Assembly (NCBI GenBank): GCA_003987725.1
Contig: RXJH01000001.1
Location: 186,001 to 250,000 of the forward strand
From: Hyphomicrobium sp.
Lineage (GTDB): Bacteria; Pseudomonadota; Alphaproteobacteria; Rhizobiales; Hyphomicrobiaceae
Direction of reading: 5' to 3'
Length of the DNA stretch: 64,000 nt
In this document: positions 50,886 to 59,535 of the stretch, in pieces
How the letters are laid out: each line of letters begins with the position of its first letter
Numbering within the stretch: the first letter of the stretch is position 1
Program-made: the position numbers and the translations under genes
The notes under the pieces: model-generated
Told to the model about the DNA's origin: nothing
The model's database searches: none
What the model saw: the letters and a program-made list of their open reading frames with translations, nothing else

Positions 50886-53540
50886 ATGAAGTCAGAAAAT
50901 CCCAAGCCGGTCCTACTTGCCGACTATCGCCCGCCGGAATTTCTGATCGATACCGTCCACCTCGACATCGCGCTCGCGTCATCGAAGACGCGCGTGATCT
51001 CGAAACTGGCCATTCGCCGGAATCCGAATTCAGATGCGGGCGGCAAGGTTCCGCTTCGTCTCGATGGCGAGCTTCTGAAGCTCGAGAGTGTCGCGCTCGA
51101 CGGTAAAGAACTCAAGCCATCGTCGTATCGTGTCGATGATACCAGCCTGACGATCCTGACGCCACCGAAGGAGCCCTTCACGCTCGAAATCGAGACGGTG
51201 GTCAACCCTAAGGGCAACACGGCGTTGCAGGGGATCTATCTCTCGCGCGGCGTCTACTGCTCGCAATGCGAGGCTCAGGGCTTTCGGCGCATCACGTATT
51301 TTCTCGATCGCCCCGACGTGCTCGCCAAATACACCGTCCGTCTCGAGGCGGATGTCGAGACGGCGCCGGTTCTTCTGGCGAACGGCAATCCTGTCGAGCG
51401 CGGAACGCTTGCTGGCGGCGAACGTCACTACGCGATCTGGCACGATCCACATCCGAAGCCTTCGTACCTCTTCGCGATCGTCGGCGGCAATCTTTCCCCC
51501 GTGGCGTCCACCTTCACGACGGAGTCGGGTCGCGAAGTCGATCTCCGCATTTATGTCGAACGCGGCAAGGAACCCCGCGCGCATTGGGCAATGGAATCCT
51601 TGAAGCGCGCCATGCGTTGGGATGAAGAGCGGTTCGGACGCGAATACGATCTCGATGTCTTCAATATCGTCGCCGTCTCGGACTTCAACATGGGGGCCAT
51701 GGAGAACAAGGGCCTCAACATCTTCAACGATCGCCTGATCCTCGCTTCGCCGGAAACCGCGACCGACGCGAATTATGAATCGATCGAAAGCGTGGTCGCG
51801 CACGAATACTTCCACAACTGGACCGGCAACCGCATTACGTGCCGCGACTGGTTCCAACTCTGCCTGAAAGAGGGCCTGACGGTCTACCGCGACCAGGAAT
51901 TCTCAGCGGATCTCCGCAGCGCGACCGTGCAGCGCATCTCCGACGTCAGGCAGCTCAAGGCGCTGCAGTTTCCGGAAGACCAGGGTCCGCTCGCCCATCC
52001 GGTGCGGCCCGAGAGCTACGTCGAGATCAACAACTTCTATACGCCGACGGTCTATGAGAAGGGCGCCGAAATCGTCCGGATGATGCGAACGATCCTCGGA
52101 CCCCGCAAATTCCGCGAGGGGATGGATCTCTATTTCGAGCGCCACGACGGACAGGCTGTGACTATCGAAGATTTCATCGCCTGCTTCGCAGATGTGAGCG
52201 GGGAAGATTTTTCCCAGTTCCATCGCTGGTATTCGCAGGCCGGCACGCCGGAACTCGTCTGCGATCTCTCATACGACCGCCGCAAGAAGTCGGCCGAGCT
52301 GACCGTTCATCAGGTGCTGAAGCCGTCGCCCGGCAAGGTGAAGAAGCAGCCGTATTTCATTCCGATCAGCATGGCGCTGCTCGGCGAGAACGGCAAAGAG
52401 ATGGATCTCGAAGTGTCGGGCGGCGTCAAGATCCGCGACGGCGTCATGGCCGTTGCCGAGCGGACGACGAACTTCAAATTCACAGGCGTCACATCGCGGC
52501 CCGTCCCGTCGCTGCTACGCGGCTTCTCGGCGCCAGTCACCGTCACGATGTCTCTCTCGGATCAGGATCTTGCATTCCTGATGCATCACGATAGCGACCT
52601 GTTCAATCGCTGGCAGGCCAGCAACGCCTACACGACGCGCAGCATCATCGGCTTGCTCGACTCCAAGCGGCCGAAGTCCGTGGTCGGATCGAAGTCCGCC
52701 AAGCTCGCGGATGCGTTGCGCTACGCGTTGCGGGACAGAGAACTCGACGACGCCTATAAGGCCGAGTTGCTAAAGCTGCCCTCAGTTGCGGACATCGCGC
52801 GCGAGAAGGCGAGCCGCGTCGATCATGAGGGCATTTACAATGCTCATCGGCTGTTCAGCCGCACAGTCGGCGACAAACTGGCGGATGATCTCGAAACTCT
52901 CTACGCGGACGCCTCGCGGGAGAAGAAATTTTCGCCGAGCTCCAAAAGCGCCGGCAGGCGGGCATTGCGCAATGCGGCGCTGACGCTGCTGACGACGCGC
53001 GAAACCGACGACGACTTCGAGCGGGTAGAGGCGCATTATCGCAAAGCCTCGAACATGACGGACGCGTGCCACGCGCTGTTCCTGATCGCGGGCCTCGACG
53101 CGCCCGGCCGCGAGGACATCCTTCAGGATTTCTTCCAACGTTGGAAGGACGATCACCTCGTCATCGACATGTGGTTTGCGGCGCAGGCCCAGTCCCCTCG
53201 GCCGAGCGTGCTCGACGAGGTCAAGACGCTTTGCCGGCACCCGCTCTTCAAGATCACGACGCCGAATAAAGTTCGCGCGCTCATCGGGACGTTCGCATTA
53301 GGCAATCCCTTGCAGTTCAATCGCGCCGATGGTGCGGGCTATGACTTCCTTGCCGACAAGGTGCTCGAAATCGATCAGTTCAACCCGCAAGTCGCGGCGC
53401 GGATGCTCGGCGCATTCCGCAGCTACCGGGCGCTTGAACCCGGCCGCAAAGGCTTGGCAAAGGCGGCGCTAAAACGCGTCGCCGGCGCTTCGATTTCCCG
53501 CGATTGCCACGAGATCGTCTCGCGGATGCTAGAGGACTAA
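50886..53540 (+). CDS. pepN: Aminopeptidase N
   Basis: A zinc M1 aminopeptidase that trims N-terminal residues from peptides in the cytoplasm. The 884-residue length matches PepN. The zinc site HEYFH (His306, Glu307, His310) and the third ligand Glu329 in LKEGL are present, as is the exopeptidase motif GAMENKG just upstream. The C-terminal helical domain is complete. A hairpin immediately follows the stop. No operon partner is evident. Confidence 0.95.
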   Translation: MKSENPKPVLLADYRPPEFLIDTVHLDIALASSKTRVISKLAIRRNPNSDAGGKVPLRLDGELLKLESVALDGKELKPSSYRVDDTSLTILTPPKEPFTLEIETVVNPKGNTALQGIYLSRGVYCSQCEAQGFRRITYFLDRPDVLAKYTVRLEADVETAPVLLANGNPVERGTLAGGERHYAIWHDPHPKPSYLFAIVGGNLSPVASTFTTESGREVDLRIYVERGKEPRAHWAMESLKRAMRWDEERFGREYDLDVFNIVAVSDFNMGAMENKGLNIFNDRLILASPETATDANYESIESVVAHEYFHNWTGNRITCRDWFQLCLKEGLTVYRDQEFSADLRSATVQRISDVRQLKALQFPEDQGPLAHPVRPESYVEINNFYTPTVYEKGAEIVRMMRTILGPRKFREGMDLYFERHDGQAVTIEDFIACFADVSGEDFSQFHRWYSQAGTPELVCDLSYDRRKKSAELTVHQVLKPSPGKVKKQPYFIPISMALLGENGKEMDLEVSGGVKIRDGVMAVAERTTNFKFTGVTSRPVPSLLRGFSAPVTVTMSLSDQDLAFLMHHDSDLFNRWQASNAYTTRSIIGLLDSKRPKSVVGSKSAKLADALRYALRDRELDDAYKAELLKLPSVADIAREKASRVDHEGIYNAHRLFSRTVGDKLADDLETLYADASREKKFSPSSKSAGRRALRNAALTLLTTRETDDDFERVEAHYRKASNMTDACHALFLIAGLDAPGREDILQDFFQRWKDDHLVIDMWFAAQAQSPRPSVLDEVKTLCRHPLFKITTPNKVRALIGTFALGNPLQFNRADGAGYDFLADKVLEIDQFNPQVAARMLGAFRSYRALEPGRKGLAKAALKRVAGASISRDCHEIVSRMLED

Positions 53541-53579
53541 CTGAGCATTTCCGCCACACCCGACGGCTCTTATGCTCAG
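53541..53579 (+). terminator. Hairpin at the pepN stop codon
   Basis: CTGAGCAT (53541-53548) and ATGCTCAG (53572-53579) form a perfect 8-base stem with a 23-base loop directly after the pepN stop. No T-tract follows, so intrinsic termination is uncertain. Confidence 0.4.
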
Positions 53580-53735
53580 GCTGCCGTCATCGGAACAAAA
53601 TTGATTCCCTCGCGATTTTTTCTCCCTCGACAGGTGAGTCGCAAATCGGCGATTGTCGAATCACGCTCGAGGACATGATCGTCCAACGCTTTTTGGGGCC
53701 GAGCACTTAGACAAAACTCAGCGAAGGAATTCGAG

Positions 53736-54761
53736 ATGGCTCGGACGTGGTCCGTTCCTCAACGGGAGAGCTTTGCCGGCTTCGGCTGCTCGCGGCAACA
53801 ATCTGCCGGCGAGGTCGCGAACGGGATTGGCTTCTCGCGGCGCGGATTGATTTTGCTGTTTGCCGGGCTACTCACCGGGGCTGGCGCGGTCGTTCCTCAG
53901 CTCGACCCGGATCAACTTTCGACGTTGCTGTTCGTTGTAGGCGCTGGCCTTGCCGCGATGGTGGTGGTGCTCCCGGCGCAGAGCTGCAGGCAGCAACAGA
54001 AGCGCCCCCTGCCCGAACCAGAAACCTCTTCGCCGTCTGCCTTCGACGCACGCGGCGGACAAGTCCGCCTTCCAGAGCTTTTCGGCGCCGGCGGTGCGGA
54101 CTCAGCACTTGATCGGGCCGCCTGGGCGAAACTCACCGCGCACATGAGCCACGAGCTCAGGACACCGCTCAATGCGGTGCTCGGCTTCTCGGAGATCATG
54201 ACGAAAGAGGTCTTTGGTCCGCTTGGTTCGAACTACGGCCCCTACGCCCGGGACATTCATGCGAGCGGCCGTATCCTGCTCAAAAGCGCCGAGGATGCGC
54301 TCGCGATCACGGCACTGCTGACGGCTCCCGAATGCCAGGGCCGGCAGACGAGCCGCCTCACGGCTGTCCTCGATGAAGCATGCGCCTTCTCGGCGCCCGA
54401 CCTCGCAGCGCGCTCGATCTCGCTCGTCAGGGACATCGATGCCGGTTGCGATATTCTCGGCGAGCATCAGGCCATGCGTCAGTTGCTGATCAATCTCATC
54501 GGCGAGGCGGTCCGTAACGGCGCATCCGATTGCGCACTTCGCATCGAAACGAAATCTCGGCCCGGCGCGATCGACGTTTCGCTTGCCATTCGCGCTGCCA
54601 AGACAGGCGCGACTCGCGAGGATGGTTTCGGCATGATCCTAGCGCGCACGCTCTCTGAGCTTTCGGGTGCGGAACTTACGACATCCGCGGTCGAGGGTGA
54701 GTGCCGGTGGACCGTGCGCCTGCTCCCTGCGGCGCAGCACGATCTTTTCCTGGCTGCCTAA
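53736..54761 (+). CDS. Degenerate membrane histidine kinase
   Basis: A 341-residue protein. Two hydrophobic segments (about 33-75) lead to a HisKA helix pair with an intact H-box, SHELRTPLNAVLGFSEIM (about 137-154), very like the kinase at 10841. The ATPase part is eroded: the N-box reads LINLIGEAVRN with Glu where Asn is expected, no DxGxG G1 box is visible, and only a GFGMILARTL remnant of G2 remains. It probably cannot autophosphorylate in the normal way and may act as a phosphotransfer partner, phosphatase or pseudo-kinase. AAGGA lies about 8 bases before the ATG. It is convergent with the sensor gene at 54780. Confidence 0.78.
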   Translation: MARTWSVPQRESFAGFGCSRQQSAGEVANGIGFSRRGLILLFAGLLTGAGAVVPQLDPDQLSTLLFVVGAGLAAMVVVLPAQSCRQQQKRPLPEPETSSPSAFDARGGQVRLPELFGAGGADSALDRAAWAKLTAHMSHELRTPLNAVLGFSEIMTKEVFGPLGSNYGPYARDIHASGRILLKSAEDALAITALLTAPECQGRQTSRLTAVLDEACAFSAPDLAARSISLVRDIDAGCDILGEHQAMRQLLINLIGEAVRNGASDCALRIETKSRPGAIDVSLAIRAAKTGATREDGFGMILARTLSELSGAELTTSAVEGECRWTVRLLPAAQHDLFLAA

Positions 54762-54779
54762 GGCAAGCCGTGTCGTCAA

Positions 54780-55292
54780 TCACTCCGGCTTGGCGCCATC
54801 TTTTGCAGGCTCGCCTTGCGATCTCAGAACGTTCGGACGGCGCTTCTCGCGCCAGGACTGAAGAATTTTCCGTTCCTCAGGGCTGAGGCTTGCAGCCGTT
54901 TCCGCCAAGGCGTTGTTGAGAGCCGTCTTAAAGACGTTCTCCGACTCTCGCAGTTTGGCCAATGCTTCTACGAACTTCGCTTTGTCGAACGGCTCCTCCG
55001 TCAACATCGCATTGGCGTCGATCCATGATTTCCTGACGTCGGCCCGCAGATCCTTCATTGCCGCCCGTGCGCCCGTGATCTCGTTCCGGACCGCGTCCTG
55101 ACGGTTTTCAGGAAGCTGCCTCACGAAGGCCAACAGGCCAGGCTCGTTGGCGGACAGGCTTTTCTCATAATGATGCCAGGCAGCGGCGGCAAACAAACCG
55201 ACGAACAAGAGGTTCAGCGCGAGCGACGCGATGAAGGCCGGATAGAAATATCCAGGGCGAGCAGGCGCAAGTTTATCGACTTCGACCGTCAC
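54780..55292 (-). CDS. Periplasmic metal-sensor-like (CnrX/Spy-type) membrane protein
   Basis: A 170-residue protein with a short cytoplasmic start, one transmembrane helix (about 16-38) and a periplasmic all-helical domain (about 45-160) rich in charged residues, with an ENRQDAVRNEI..LSPEERKIL pattern typical of the periplasmic heavy-metal-sensor or Spy-like families. It is third in a sigma factor/anti-sigma/sensor run and overlaps the anti-sigma gene by four bases. It likely relays an envelope signal to release the sigma factor. No metal ligands (His/Cys cluster) are obvious. Confidence 0.68.
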   Translation of the reverse strand: MTVEVDKLAPARPGYFYPAFIASLALNLLFVGLFAAAAWHHYEKSLSANEPGLLAFVRQLPENRQDAVRNEITGARAAMKDLRADVRKSWIDANAMLTEEPFDKAKFVEALAKLRESENVFKTALNNALAETAASLSPEERKILQSWREKRRPNVLRSQGEPAKDGAKPE

Positions 55293-55801
55293 AGCAGATC
55301 CTCATCCAGCAAAACGTCAGCATCGTCTGACTGCGCAATTCGGGTGCTGCTGGCGTTCGTATTCCCGCCGAGAAGGACGTCGGCGCTTGAGTTCAGCACA
55401 TTCAATTGACCTGCGAACACGCCAAGCACCAAGGAGGCCGCAAGCGCGGTTGCGGCAAAGCCATGATGACGCCGCTGCCAGCTCCACGCCGCCCGGCGCC
55501 CGGCGGGTTCGCGAGCGACGCTCGTACGGTTCGTCACGACGCGCGGCTGGCGTTCCGCCGTCGCCATGATCCGATGGCTCAATCCGTCGAGGCGGCTCTG
55601 ATCATACTGCGGTGCCTTATCGAGCAGGCGATCGAAAGCCTCGGCGTCCCGCAGCATTTTCTGCGCTTCGCTATTGCCTGCGATCAGGCCCGACAGAGCG
55701 AGCCGCAAGGGCGCCGGCCATCGCGTACGATCCGCACCATATGCGTCGAGCGCGGCCTCCAGTTTGTCGAGCCCTACAGGGCCTAGACTATTCCGTGACA
55801 T
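55289..55801 (-). CDS. Anti-sigma factor-like single-pass membrane protein
   Basis: A 170-residue protein. The cytoplasmic N-terminal part (about 1-110) begins LDKLEAALDAYGADRTRWPAPLR, a pattern common in alphaproteobacterial anti-sigma proteins linked to ECF factors. One transmembrane helix is at about 113-130 (FAATALAASLVLGVFAG), with a short periplasmic tail. It starts 21 bases after the sigma gene and overlaps the sensor gene, so all three are probably one operon. Binding to the neighbouring sigma factor is inferred from order. Confidence 0.7.
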   Translation of the reverse strand: MSRNSLGPVGLDKLEAALDAYGADRTRWPAPLRLALSGLIAGNSEAQKMLRDAEAFDRLLDKAPQYDQSRLDGLSHRIMATAERQPRVVTNRTSVAREPAGRRAAWSWQRRHHGFAATALAASLVLGVFAGQLNVLNSSADVLLGGNTNASSTRIAQSDDADVLLDEDLL

Positions 55802-55821
55802 CGTTCTGCCGTCTCCCGCAT

Positions 55822-56454
55822 TCAGAGTTCGCCATCATTACGCAGCGACTCCCAATCCGATCTCAGTTCCGCCTTCAGCTGCCGCCGTGCCCGGCTGAGG
55901 AGCGACTCGACTGCTTCGTCGGATACTCCCATGACCTGCCCGATCTCGATCTGGCTCAGGCCCTCAAAGTGGAAGAGGGTCAGCGCCAACCGCTGCCGGT
56001 CCGGCAATTTCTGCATCGCCATCTCGACGCGGCGCTGCGTATCCTGGCTCTCGAGGCCCGCCAGCTGACGCGCCGGCTCGGGAACCTCGGGCAATTCATC
56101 AACAACCTTCACCCGGCTCTGGCCACGGACCCGGTCGAGGCACAGGTTCGAGACCACCCGGCGCAGCCAAGGCCTGATGCCCGCCGGTCCGATTTCCAGC
56201 GTTCCGCTCGAGCGCCAAAGCCGCAAGAACGCCTCCTGCGCCGCATCCTCGGCCTCCGCATCATCCCGCAACATTCGGCGCGCCACGGCAACGATGCCGC
56301 CCAGATGGCGCTCCATCAGCAGGCGAAACGCGTCGCCGTCGCCGCGACCGACCGCGGCAACAAGCTCAACTTCGTCCGTCCGTGTCTCGGCCGCCAGCCG
56401 CGGAGCAGCTTGACCGCCGTCGGTCCTCGTCGCCGCCACTGATCCTCTCGACAT
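55822..56454 (-). CDS. ECF-type RNA polymerase sigma factor
   Basis: A 210-residue sigma-70-family factor of the extracytoplasmic-function group. Region 2 (about 35-100) reads FRLLMERHLGGIVAVARRML..DAEDAAQEAFLRLW, and region 4 (about 140-195) reads LPDRQRLALTLFHFEGLSQIEIGQVMGVSDEAVESLLSRARRQL split over its helices. It directs transcription of an unknown regulon, probably including its own operon, when released from the neighbouring anti-sigma protein. Confidence 0.91.
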   Translation of the reverse strand: MSRGSVAATRTDGGQAAPRLAAETRTDEVELVAAVGRGDGDAFRLLMERHLGGIVAVARRMLRDDAEAEDAAQEAFLRLWRSSGTLEIGPAGIRPWLRRVVSNLCLDRVRGQSRVKVVDELPEVPEPARQLAGLESQDTQRRVEMAMQKLPDRQRLALTLFHFEGLSQIEIGQVMGVSDEAVESLLSRARRQLKAELRSDWESLRNDGEL

Positions 56455-56576
56455 GCCTGTTTAGCCTGCCTCGCGCCTCAACGCCGCGGATGTATGCGGC
56501 CCTAAGGCCCCGGATCCGTGTCGGTCATCGCAAGAACGTCATAACCTGCCACAATCCGTCGCCAGAGTGCAAAGAC

Positions 56577-59531
56577 CTATGCAATCAGGCGGTTGAACGC
56601 CGCGTGGACCCCGCCAAGTGTCTGCTCCAGCTTCGTTTCCAGGTCCTGAAACGAGGCCGTACCCCCTGAGCGGATCAGCAAAGCCTTAAGTCCTTCCGGG
56701 GCTTCCGCCGGCTCAAACCGGCCTTCGAGCGTCAACCGTAGCACCTGGGTCAAGTCGTGCAGGAGTTCGCCCGCTTCCGAGAGAAGCCGATAGTCGGCCT
56801 CATTGATCACGCCTTCGGCGGCGGCGGCAGCGAGCGCGACAAGGGTCGTCTGACTGAGAATTCCCGGATGATCCGGGGCATGGACGAGTTGGATATGCTG
56901 CGTAATGAACTCGAGGTCGACGAGCCCACCCCGCACCTGCTTCAGGTCCCAGATATCGGTCGTAGCTTTTTCGGCTTCGATGCGCTCGCGCATGTCGCGA
57001 ATGTCGGCCGTGATTTTGACTGGATCGCGCTGCGCCGTCAGGACCTTGCGGATCTCCGCTTCGACGCGCGCGCCCAACTCGCGGCAGCCTGCGATCACGC
57101 GTGCCCGAGTCAGAGCCATGTGCTCCCAGGTCCAGGCTTCGTTCGCCTGATAATTCGTGAAGCTCGACAGGCGTGTCGCAACGGGGCCCTGCTGCCCGGA
57201 GGGACGAAGACGCATGTCGACATCGTACAGCGCGCCCTCGGCGGTTCGTGCCGAAATGGCCGTGATGAGGCGCTGCGTCAGGCGCGTATAGTAATGCGAC
57301 GCGTATAGAGGTTTCGCGCCGTCCGACTGCTCGGCATCGGTATCGAAATCGTAGATCAGGATCAGATCGACGTCGGACGCCGCCGTCATTTCGCGGCCGC
57401 CGAGCTTGCCCATCGCGACGACCACGGCGGCTCCGCCCGGCACGCGGCCGTGGTCCTCCTCCATCTCGCGCGTGACCTCGGCGAAGAGCGCCGCGATCAG
57501 GCGTTCCGCGATGGTCGCGTACGCGGCTCCCGCTTCGGTCGCCGATATGCTGCCTGCCAGAATTCTAACGCCGACAAGAAATTCCTGTTCGCTGCCGATC
57601 CGTCTCGCCGTATCGAGAATTTCCTGCATCGGATCGCCAACGGCCGTGGCGCGTGCGGACCGGAATGCCTTCATCACGAGTTCGTCGATGGCCGCGCCAT
57701 TGAGGTCGCCGCCGTGAACCTGCGGATCGAGCACGGCGTCCAACAACCGGCGGCGGCGCGAAAGAATGCGCGCGAGACGCGGAGCCGATCCCATGATGTC
57801 GGCAAAGAGGCGGATCAGCCTCGGTTGCGCTTTCAGCAACGAGAAGAGCTGAACCCCCGACGGTAGCTCGGCGATGAAACGATCGAAGCTCGCAATCGCG
57901 GCATCGGGATCGACGGTATCGGCGAGCGCTTCGATCAGCAGCGGCTGCACTTCCGTCAGGCGTTCGCGGGCGCGCGGCGATCTCACCGCCGGCGTGCGTC
58001 CATGATGCCAGCCCCTAACGATCGCCAGCACTTGCGATGGCTGCGAATAGCCGAGACGCTTCAGTTCCTCGACCGTGCGCGGATCGTCTTCCGCACCGGC
58101 GAAAACGAGGCTCGAACCGGAGGGCGTCAGCTGCGGCGCCTCTTCGAAGAGACCATCGTAATGCTTCTCCACCGTCTCGAGCGTCGCCAGCAGCGCGCGC
58201 GAAAAATCGGGCGTACCAGCGTAACCGGAGAAGCGTGCGAACGCATCGAGCGCGACCGGGTTTGACGGCACCTCGTGCGTCTGCTCGTCGGCGATCATTT
58301 GCACGCGGTGTTCGAGGCGTCGCAGGAAACGGTAGGCGTGGTCGAGGTCGGCGCGCACGTCTGCCTTCACCCAGCCGCGCCGTTCGAGCGCCACCAAGGC
58401 GTCGAGCGTCGCGCGGACGCGGAGATCGGGCTGGCGGCCACCCGCGATCAACTGCTGCGTTTGGGCGAAGAATTCGATCTCGCGAATGCCGCCGCGGCCG
58501 AGTTTGAGATTCTGTCCGGCGACGGCGATCGCGCCGATTTCTTTGTGGGCATGGATCTGCCGCTTCATCGCATGGATATCGGCGATCGCTGCGAAATCGA
58601 GATACTTTCTCCAAATAAAGGGGGCGAGTTCGGCAAGAAATGTTTCGCCCGCTTCGAGGTCGCCCGCCACCGGCCGCGCCTTAATCATGGCGGAGCGTTC
58701 CCAGTTCTGGCCGACGGTTTCGTAATAGCCGTGCGCGGCGGCGGTGGAGAGCGCGATCTGCGTTGCGCCCGCGTCGGGCCGCAGACGGAGGTCCGTGCGG
58801 AAGACGTAGCCATCGGCCGTCCGCTCATCGAGCAGCAGCACGAGGTCGCGGGTGAGCCGCACGAAGAAGGATTGCAGATCGCCGTCGCCGATGAGGCGGG
58901 ACTTGTCGCGGTCGAAGAAGATCGTCAGGTCGATGTCGCTCGAATAATTGAGTTCGAAGGCGCCGTGCTTGCCCATGGCGAGCACGAAATATCCAGACTC
59001 CCGCTCCGGCTCTTCGCTATCGAGCGGCTGCCAAATGCCCCGTGCGGATGCGATGCGAAACAGGAAGCGCACGGCCGTCGCGGTGGCGGCGTCCGCGCAT
59101 TCCGAAAGCGTCCGCGTCACGGTCATGACCGGCCAGACCCCCGCGAGATCGGCGAGCCCGGTTAGCAGCGCGATTTCCGACTTGTAGATGCGGAGCACGC
59201 GTTTCGCCGTGACGAGGTCGGGCGCCGCGCGCATGCCAGAGGTCAGGTCTTCGGTCGCCTTCCGGAAGCGCGCTTCGGGGGCCTCGCCAAGGATACGGGC
59301 CAAGCGCGCGAGATCCCGGTTCGCAAGCGCCGTGAGATAGGGCGAGCCGTCGAAGGCGCCTTTCAGCAGGTTTTCGACTTTCGGATTGCTCAGGAGGGCT
59401 CTGAGCGGTGGACAGGAGCTTTCCGCTTCTGCCTTCAGCGCATTGAAGCGTTCAGCGCCGATGCCCGCTGGTGATGATTGCGGCCATTCGGCAATTTGCG
59501 CTGCGAGACTTGGGGAAACGATCTGATCCAT
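56577..59531 (-). CDS. glnE: Bifunctional glutamine synthetase adenylyltransferase/adenylyl-removing enzyme
   Basis: It adds and removes AMP on glutamine synthetase according to nitrogen status. The 984-residue protein has two nucleotidyltransferase domains with their metal-binding aspartates: YSSDIDLTIFFD (N-terminal, adenylyl-removing) and ASDVDLILIYDFD (C-terminal, adenylating). The helical regulatory regions between them are present. The ATG at 59531 lies 4 bases after the stop of the histidine-kinase gene, so translation is coupled to the two-component system. An upstream TTG (59588) would overlap that gene by 53 bases and is less likely. Confidence 0.95.
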   Translation of the reverse strand: MDQIVSPSLAAQIAEWPQSSPAGIGAERFNALKAEAESSCPPLRALLSNPKVENLLKGAFDGSPYLTALANRDLARLARILGEAPEARFRKATEDLTSGMRAAPDLVTAKRVLRIYKSEIALLTGLADLAGVWPVMTVTRTLSECADAATATAVRFLFRIASARGIWQPLDSEEPERESGYFVLAMGKHGAFELNYSSDIDLTIFFDRDKSRLIGDGDLQSFFVRLTRDLVLLLDERTADGYVFRTDLRLRPDAGATQIALSTAAAHGYYETVGQNWERSAMIKARPVAGDLEAGETFLAELAPFIWRKYLDFAAIADIHAMKRQIHAHKEIGAIAVAGQNLKLGRGGIREIEFFAQTQQLIAGGRQPDLRVRATLDALVALERRGWVKADVRADLDHAYRFLRRLEHRVQMIADEQTHEVPSNPVALDAFARFSGYAGTPDFSRALLATLETVEKHYDGLFEEAPQLTPSGSSLVFAGAEDDPRTVEELKRLGYSQPSQVLAIVRGWHHGRTPAVRSPRARERLTEVQPLLIEALADTVDPDAAIASFDRFIAELPSGVQLFSLLKAQPRLIRLFADIMGSAPRLARILSRRRRLLDAVLDPQVHGGDLNGAAIDELVMKAFRSARATAVGDPMQEILDTARRIGSEQEFLVGVRILAGSISATEAGAAYATIAERLIAALFAEVTREMEEDHGRVPGGAAVVVAMGKLGGREMTAASDVDLILIYDFDTDAEQSDGAKPLYASHYYTRLTQRLITAISARTAEGALYDVDMRLRPSGQQGPVATRLSSFTNYQANEAWTWEHMALTRARVIAGCRELGARVEAEIRKVLTAQRDPVKITADIRDMRERIEAEKATTDIWDLKQVRGGLVDLEFITQHIQLVHAPDHPGILSQTTLVALAAAAAEGVINEADYRLLSEAGELLHDLTQVLRLTLEGRFEPAEAPEGLKALLIRSGGTASFQDLETKLEQTLGGVHAAFNRLIA

Positions 59532-59535
59532 ACCT

